Assembly: GCA_039602395.1 (NCBI GenBank)
Contig: JBCNJP010000025.1
Span: forward strand, 47,511,980 to 47,575,979
Length of the DNA: 64,000 bases
Source of the DNA: Deinandra increscens subsp. villosa
Lineage: Eukaryota > Streptophyta > Magnoliopsida > Asterales > Asteraceae
Reading direction: 5' to 3'
A model generated the notes under the pieces. The model made no database searches. It was not told the origin of the DNA and was given only the letters and a program-made list of their open reading frames with translations. Of the stretch, positions 58,172 to 64,000 are shown piece after piece (position 1 is the stretch's first letter; every line of letters begins with the position of its first letter). The position numbers and the translations under genes are program-made.

Positions 58172-60781
58172 TGTAACATCCGCTTGATTTAAACCCAGAA
58201 AAAAACCCGACCCGTTTTGATAAATTGAATAATTTCATATATTCACACACACACATTTTTTACCAAGCAATAAACATCAGGTAGTTTTTGATTAATTTGT
58301 TAGTTATAAACAATAATGATCAACATGCATGAATTCATATGAATTATACGTTCTATGAATTTAAGTGAAATTATATATTTTATGTTATTATGAGAACTAA
58401 GTATTTTAGGTATATATGTGAAACTTTTGTGGTTTTACTATTCGTTCGTCAATAAAATTTATGATCTTTTTATAAAAATAGTATTCTGTAAAAGAAATTG
58501 TATTTTATGGGTTGCCTAAATCTTATATTATAAGTTTGATTAAAAAAATTAAGTTTAGGGTTTTAACCGAATGAAACTTTATTCTGAGGGGGTGGTATGA
58601 ACATGTATAATCATAGGGGACTATTAGGCGAATTTCGTGAACCTTGATTTTGAATGAATATCAAAACTGTAGACCCCATTTTTCAGTTTAGAATTTGACT
58701 TTCCATTCCAAATTTTGTTACACAATTACGTACAGCTCATGCCTACCTTTAATTGTTGTAATTTACTCCTTTTAATTTAGGATCATTATTGTTTTTTTAA
58801 AAATGTAATTACTTTCAATGAAAGAATCAATTTACTACCGGTAACCGTCCCAATTCAAGTCCGATTCAAGGCCACCGTTGGTTTCGTCTAACTCATTCAT
58901 TTCGATATTAAATCCTCTACTTGATCATCACCCCCTATACAATCATTCTCATGGGCATAACCCTCAACGGAAATCATATTCTCATCTCAAAGAGCTCTGA
59001 GGTGATGACGAACGCGAACCGGAACTGTGGAACGGTCGAGGCTCCTCATCCCTGTGTTCTGTTCGCTGGAGACCATTGTTGCTACACCCCCAAAACCGCC
59101 GCCAACACCGGACTTTGCCGCCCACTCAATAACGTTCACCGCCACCACCTTGCATCCTCTATAATCACGAGCTAAGGTATGATATATGTTCGACTTCTAA
59201 TCGATCTGTGCTATTTGGACTGTATAATCTGGTTCTTCACGGTTTGGGTGGCTGCACATATACTAGGGTTTTAAATATGAAGAATTGAGTCGCGCGAACC
59301 GCTGATTCATTAACGGAATGAAACCAAAACATCAATTTATCCCAATGGATCGGCCTCCACTTTCTAAACCAAGGTCGCATGTTCGTTCCCCGTAGCACAC
59401 AAGTTTCTGTTTTATTTTATTTCAATCCTTTTTGTAACATCTAATTTTTGGGCATAGAATACTTCTAGAAAACGTTAAAGATTAACTTATAGTCTCAAAA
59501 TCATTTTTGTTAATTGTTAACATTTTAACACATTTATTCATGTTGACAAATATCATAATCAAGATTCTGTTCATATCGTGGTTAAACGTTACACTACTAA
59601 AAATTATTAAAATCACATTATACAAGTTCTTTTACACCAAGCTTTGCGTAACCAAATTTTAATTGATAAATGAGTGTTAATTAAATACCCCATTATTGAT
59701 GATTTAAAATGATTAATCCTAATCGTATATAATTAATATATATTTTCCCGTCACATATAAAAACTACCTAATCGTCTAATTACCCAATGATGGACGAAAC
59801 CCCCAAATTTCATATGAATCTAGAAATCCATAAATCGTACGAACTGCTTTATTCAATTATTCATCTTCATATTATTCATTCTATTAGGTTAATTTTTGGG
59901 ATATAGCTAAACCATCTCGACTTACATTCTTGTGGTTGTCCATCCTCTGACCCAATGAGTAATCCTTGCCCCTTTTCTCATTTTCTCATTTTTGGGGTTG
60001 CAACATGTATCCTATTTCAAAGTGTTGTCTTTCAAGTTTATCATTTACCATGCGTTTGTGATCTATGTGTGAATTATGTGTTATGTGACTTCTAGCATGA
60101 TTTGTCAATATGCGATTTTCAAAGGATTTCATGTTTATCATTGGATGTCAAGTATGTCATGGTTGTCATGTCTGTCATGTATTTCATTTGGCATAAACAT
60201 TAACGTAAGGCCTGGGGTAACAAAGGTAGATCTATCGGTTGACAACCGACTCAACCTGACCTGTTCGACGTTGGGTGTTTGAAGCCTATTTCATTATTTC
60301 ATGTAGTCTAACCTACGGGTTAGAGAATCTATCATATGTCATTGAGGTTTGTTTATGCCTAGTCTTTCATGTTGTCATTTTATACCAGCAATTTTGGTTA
60401 TGCCTAGTCTTTCATGTTGTCAATATCTTCTAGCATGTTATATTTCACTTATTCTATCATATGACACGTAACGCATGTTTTGAAATATATGGTATGTTTC
60501 AAACTTGTGGTTACTCACCAACTATTTATAGTTGACCTCCATTTATTTTATACATGTTGCAGGCTAAGATGTTGATGTTTCAAGATGCTATTACATAGGG
60601 CTTTTGGACCTAGTTTAATTAAGAAACTGTATTTGTTATCAATCTGTGGTGTATTGTTTTATTTTTCAATGTTATTAATGAAATTCACTATTTATCAACT
60701 ATTGTCACTAAATTAGTTATCATGAGCTTATGGGCAATCTAATCATGCCTCGAGATTTCCGCCGTCGGTTGGGGTGTGACA
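58172..60781 (+). repeat. 5' LTR of the gypsy element (2,610 bp), uninterrupted
   Basis: Starts TGTAACATCCGC and ends GTTGGGGTGTGACA. It is the reference for reconstructing the split LTR at 20007-36770. The frame at 58921-59175 is UTR-like LTR sequence and is not a gene. Confidence 0.8.
59330..59398 (+). repeat. tRNA-like A/B-box segment inside the gypsy LTR
   Basis: CCCAATGGATCGGCC (A-box-like) and GGTCGCATGTTCGTTCCCC (B-box-like) are spaced as in a tRNA. The layout resembles the segments at 12501-12728: after UTR-like sequence and just before a T-rich stretch. Confidence 0.45.
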
Positions 60782-60784
60782 GAT

Positions 60785-60797
60785 TGGTATCAGAGCC
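60785..60797 (+). other. Primer binding site of the gypsy element
   Basis: TGGTATCAGAGCC lies three bases after the LTR, an exact initiator tRNA-Met site. Confidence 0.9.
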
Positions 60798-62844
60798 ATG
60801 GCCATAGGGAACTAGGTTATTAGAAATGGAATGACCTAGACTATTGCCTTAGGTGTCCAAACACGAGAAGCTCGTGTAATGCATGCTTTGTTTAGAGATT
60901 GCCCTTTTTTTATGTCTTGTTTTACCTTAGTTAGAATGTACTTCAAGTCTAACACTCATCACACACGCATGCAATCGATTTCAGGCTTCCTAGCGTTTTT
61001 CTTAGTAATGGTGTCTTACATGCCATTTTAGGAACCTGATTTTATTTGATGTTTTTAAAATCTCGTCAGGGTTAGGTTCCTTAGTAACGGACATGTAGTA
61101 ACTGGAAGGGTGAAAACACCGGTAGTCAGGGTGTCTATATAGGTAGGCGTTACCTAGGACACCGTGGCGAAAGTGCCTTAACCTATTAGGCCAAAGCATG
61201 TCATAAGAAACGTTTCTAGGAACCATATCAACCCTAATTAGTCGAAGGTGGTAGTTTTCCAATCGGGAAATGAGAACCATTCCATTGATTTTAAACAAGT
61301 CAATTCGATTTCGTGTTTTGCATGTGATTTCATGATATCCTGTTTATACTCTGATTTCGATTTATGATATTCTTTTGATTTTCAAGATTTCATGATTAAG
61401 ACGCCACTTTTCATGATTTCAATAGCATTTTTGAAATTTTCACCATCAACACTTAATTTCACATTTTTTTTTACATATTTTACCCCTCATGTTTTAGTCA
61501 ATTGATTTTCCATATTCAAACCTTTCGTGTTTTATTTCATCCAAATTCATCCTTGTGATTTCTATTTTACAATTTCATAACGTTGTACGACACTCCTGTG
61601 GCGTATCACATCCTACACTATCCTACGATTTACGTTATCGGTTCACAGCTCCATTTTGACTCAACTTTGAGAATTCAAATAACCCCTTGTTATTTAGTTA
61701 GTAACTCGAGTTTCATAACTTTCAGATTCCATCCTCGAGGTACGTTTCGATGTTTATACGATCAATTTGTTTCCCTCACGATTTCACATACTCTTGTTTT
61801 TTTCCACACATCGTCATTGTATTTCAAATTCATATCATTCATTGTCACCATAAATGTGCTATGGATTTATTATCATATTTTTAAACCGAAACCTTGTGAG
61901 TTAATAAAAGAAACTCTTGCGTAGTTTCAAAACCTTCATTTCACGATACCCAAGTCATGATCGATTGATAGTTTTACCAAATCTTGTTGCCAACCCACTT
62001 TAGACTCAATCCATTGTTCCAATCATAGCTCAACTTGTTGCACCAACGCCCAATAGATACACCTGCGTAGTGATTCACGTAACCCCATAATGTGTGTCCT
62101 AGACTGGCCATTGCAGACAATGCTTCAGTCAAACTAGCAAAATGAGTGCGCATAGTCACTTTTTGATCTCAAGTCAAATTTACCATTTGAATCCAGTCAG
62201 TTGGTTTTTAAGCTTACCATTTCTTTAAAAAGAATTCATTCTTGGTTTCATTGTTCGATGTGCAATTCAAAACAATTTATATTCATTATTCCAAAACCTA
62301 TTTATATCATCTATTTTTTTTCTCTTTCTTCTTTTTAACTCATTTACAAGTGAGCGAGTGCTTGTCGATGGGTTCACAAGTTTACAAGTTTGCATGGTTA
62401 CGGGACTACTTGCTTATGAGTTAACGCGTTTACCCATAAACGAGCCTACGAACTCACACGTACATGATATCCTGTTTTAGAAAATATTAAATTATCCATT
62501 TTTGAACCCCTCCAAAGTATCACGTTTTGCACTTTTAGGTATACATGTTTAGGAATTTACTTGTTTAGAAAATTTTGAGTTTACGAGTCCACATGCCTAC
62601 GGGATTGCATGTGTACGAGTTTATGACTTTATAACTTTACGAGTAGATAATTATACATGTTTATTAAATTAAAAAAAAGGAACTCATCCTTTATATTCAA
62701 GGTTATATTCCAATTGTAATTGCACAATGTTCCAATTGTTTCGCCTTAACATTCATTTTTATCCAAACTCATATTTACCCTAGCTAATGTCAAATTTATG
62801 TGTATCGCAATGATCGTTTTGTTTTCCCCGCGCGACAATCAAGT
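60798..62844 (+). other. Leader and decayed gag region of the gypsy element
   Basis: No open gag frame remains. From 60798 to about 60860 it matches the inverted sequence at 19990-19910. A weak TGHCRQC phrase near 62105 may be a gag zinc-knuckle relic, but this is not firm. Confidence 0.4.
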
Positions 62845-63118
62845 CCAGACAATCTATGGCGATAAACCATTCCATGGGTTCTAGCTCATGTCCGACGTTA
62901 AAACCCACAAGTACTTGCATAAGGAGTACATGGACTGTCTAGTCAGCATTGTGGACGCCCGTAATCAGGAATAGGGAGTCCAAAACATCCTAGTCGTTCG
63001 GGACTTCCCTGAAGTGTTTCCCGAAGACATATTGGGTCTTCATCCCGTTCGCCAAGATGACTTCCGCATTAACTTACCCGGTACTACTCATGTTGGCAAG
63101 TCACCCTATCGCCTCACA
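62845..63118 (+). pseudogene. Ty3/gypsy pol remnant: protease-RT linker and start of reverse transcriptase
   Basis: One frame encodes THKYLHKEYMDCLVSIV, then VVRDFPEVFPEDILGLHPVR and PGTTHVGKSPYRLT. These match the conserved approach to reverse transcriptase in plant gypsy elements (RDFPEVFPEDLPG ... PYR). TAG stops lie at 62882-62884 and 62972-62974. Homology ends right after PYRLT, and the catalytic RT, RNase H and integrase do not follow. Confidence 0.9.
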
Positions 63119-64000
63119 CTGTTTTGTGTCAGCCACCTACCTCTAATTATTTTGTTTTCGTAATTATGGCTCCCATTTAGTCTCTTATCGCATTCATGAT
63201 GACGATATCACCGTATCTGTACTACTTATATACTATGGATACTTCTCAGTTATAATCAACGTTACCTTCGAATCCTTGGTTGTGCTTAGCCATGAGCTTC
63301 TTTTGGCTAACTAAACACACATGGATTCTTTTGCAGCTCTTACCTGGATAAATTCGTTATCGCCTTCGTTTGCGATGTTCGAATTTACTCAAATCCTATT
63401 TTCAAAATTTTCATGAAATTTTGACCCAAACAATAATCTTTGGGAAGACTCGTGTTGTTCCGCATTTCGATATAAATTGTAATTTTTTTTATGTTCGCGT
63501 TATTCAATGTTTCAACTTTAAACTGTGATTTTCCATGCTCGGTGTATGAGTTCCAGACTCGCTTTATTCAATACTCAATGTGTGGGCTCAATTCATAGTT
63601 TCTAATGTTGATCTATGGATTCAAACTCGTGGTGTCAACACATGGCGTGTTTATTCAAAAGTTTATAACTCACATTATTAAAAAAATTTATTGGTGAGTT
63701 CGGTTTGCGATTTTCGACTCACAGATGGTGAATTTAGTTGTGATTTTCAACGCTTGGCGTGCAGTATTCAACGCTTGGCGTGCGGTATTCAACGCTTGGC
63801 GTGTAGCATTCAACTCTCGGCTCGCAAGTTCAACTCTTAATTTACAGTTTTCAACTCTCAGTTTGAAGATTTCTATATTCGGTGTGTAGATCCCAACATC
63901 TGGTTCAATTCACGTATTTCAAAATTCAAACTTGCTGGTTTCGACCTTCAATTCACGATTTCAAACTTACATGCTTATGTTTAATTGATATTCAAGTTTC
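63119..64000 (+). other. Unassigned decayed sequence after the pol remnant
   Basis: No coding similarity continues. TTCAAC-type phrases recur from about 63500 to the end, including the short tandem array at 63746-63808. Confidence 0.4.
63746..63830 (+). repeat. 21-bp tandem repeat, three good copies plus diverged ones
   Basis: TTCAACGCTTGGCGTG-CAGTA repeats at 63746, 63767 and 63788 with one to three changes. A fourth copy (TTCAACTCTCGGCTCGC) follows at 63809. Confidence 0.9.

Larger units (their letters stand above)
58172..64000 (+). mobile_element. Ty3/gypsy retrotransposon, 5' part, decayed; continues past the window
   Basis: LTR 58172-60781 is followed by a PBS at 60785-60797 and an internal region with a pol remnant at 62845-63118. 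It is the same family as the LTR and PBS at 20007-36770. The coding region is broken by stops, and gag is barely recognisable. The 3' LTR is not in the window. Confidence 0.8.

Noticed and set aside
58921..59175. Possible small gene in the gypsy LTR
   Set aside because: The frame lies inside the LTR downstream of its promoter region and resembles UTR-type sequence, with no domain.

Overview
This is plant nuclear DNA. The family is probably Asteraceae or a close relative: the LTR termini (TGTAACATCC...GGGTGTGACA, TGTGACAACC), the Ty1/copia gag knuckles of type CFECNKMGHWKRNC and the Helitron protein motif resemble sequences familiar from that family, but no search was possible. The window holds one convincing intact host gene in the first 8 kb. 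The other 56 kb is almost entirely nested, decayed transposable elements. There are no prokaryotic features and no CRISPR array.

Region 1 (about 0.9-7.8 kb, minus strand) is a 22-exon alanyl-tRNA synthetase gene. The inferred exons sum to 2,868 nt, exactly 955 codons plus stop. An in-frame upstream ATG adds 41 residues resembling a mitochondrial presequence, and a short out-of-frame uORF overlaps that ATG. One intron has a GC-AG border and one carries a SINE. Another SINE with a 17-bp target duplication lies upstream.

Region 2 (10.3-17.4 kb) has a short copia-like LTR with a primer binding site (PBS), an LTR-like stretch with two tRNA-like A/B-box segments, a 500-N assembly gap, and the N-terminal part of a Helitron protein with three tandem AT-hook repeats (about 183 bp each), broken by two frameshifts and cut off at the gap.

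Region 3 (17.4-36.8 kb) is a nest. A minus-strand Ty3/gypsy-type LTR (start 36770, end 20007, PBS 19991-20003) is split by a Helitron-like insertion (20153-24191), a complete Ty1/copia-type element (24274-31670, TSD TATAT) and a solo LTR (32505-35246, TSD GTCAA). Smaller terminal-inverted-repeat elements sit inside these. With the insertions removed the outer LTR is about 2.66 kb, close to the 2.61-kb relative at 58172-60781.

Region 4 (36.8-45.1 kb) has Helitron-tail-like repeats, a SINE, LTR fragments, a decayed copia gag and a probable mitochondrial DNA insertion.

Region 5 (45.1-54.9 kb) is a SIRE-like copia element whose gag is split by a 4.3-kb solo LTR (47996-52327, TSD AAAGA) and which has no pol.

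Region 6 (55-64 kb) contains a clear Helitron 3' end (55999, minus strand) and a plus-strand Ty3/gypsy element: LTR, PBS, then a pol remnant that ends abruptly near the start of reverse transcriptase.

Exon, LTR and TSD borders were read by eye. The family assignments rest on motif recognition and are graded accordingly.
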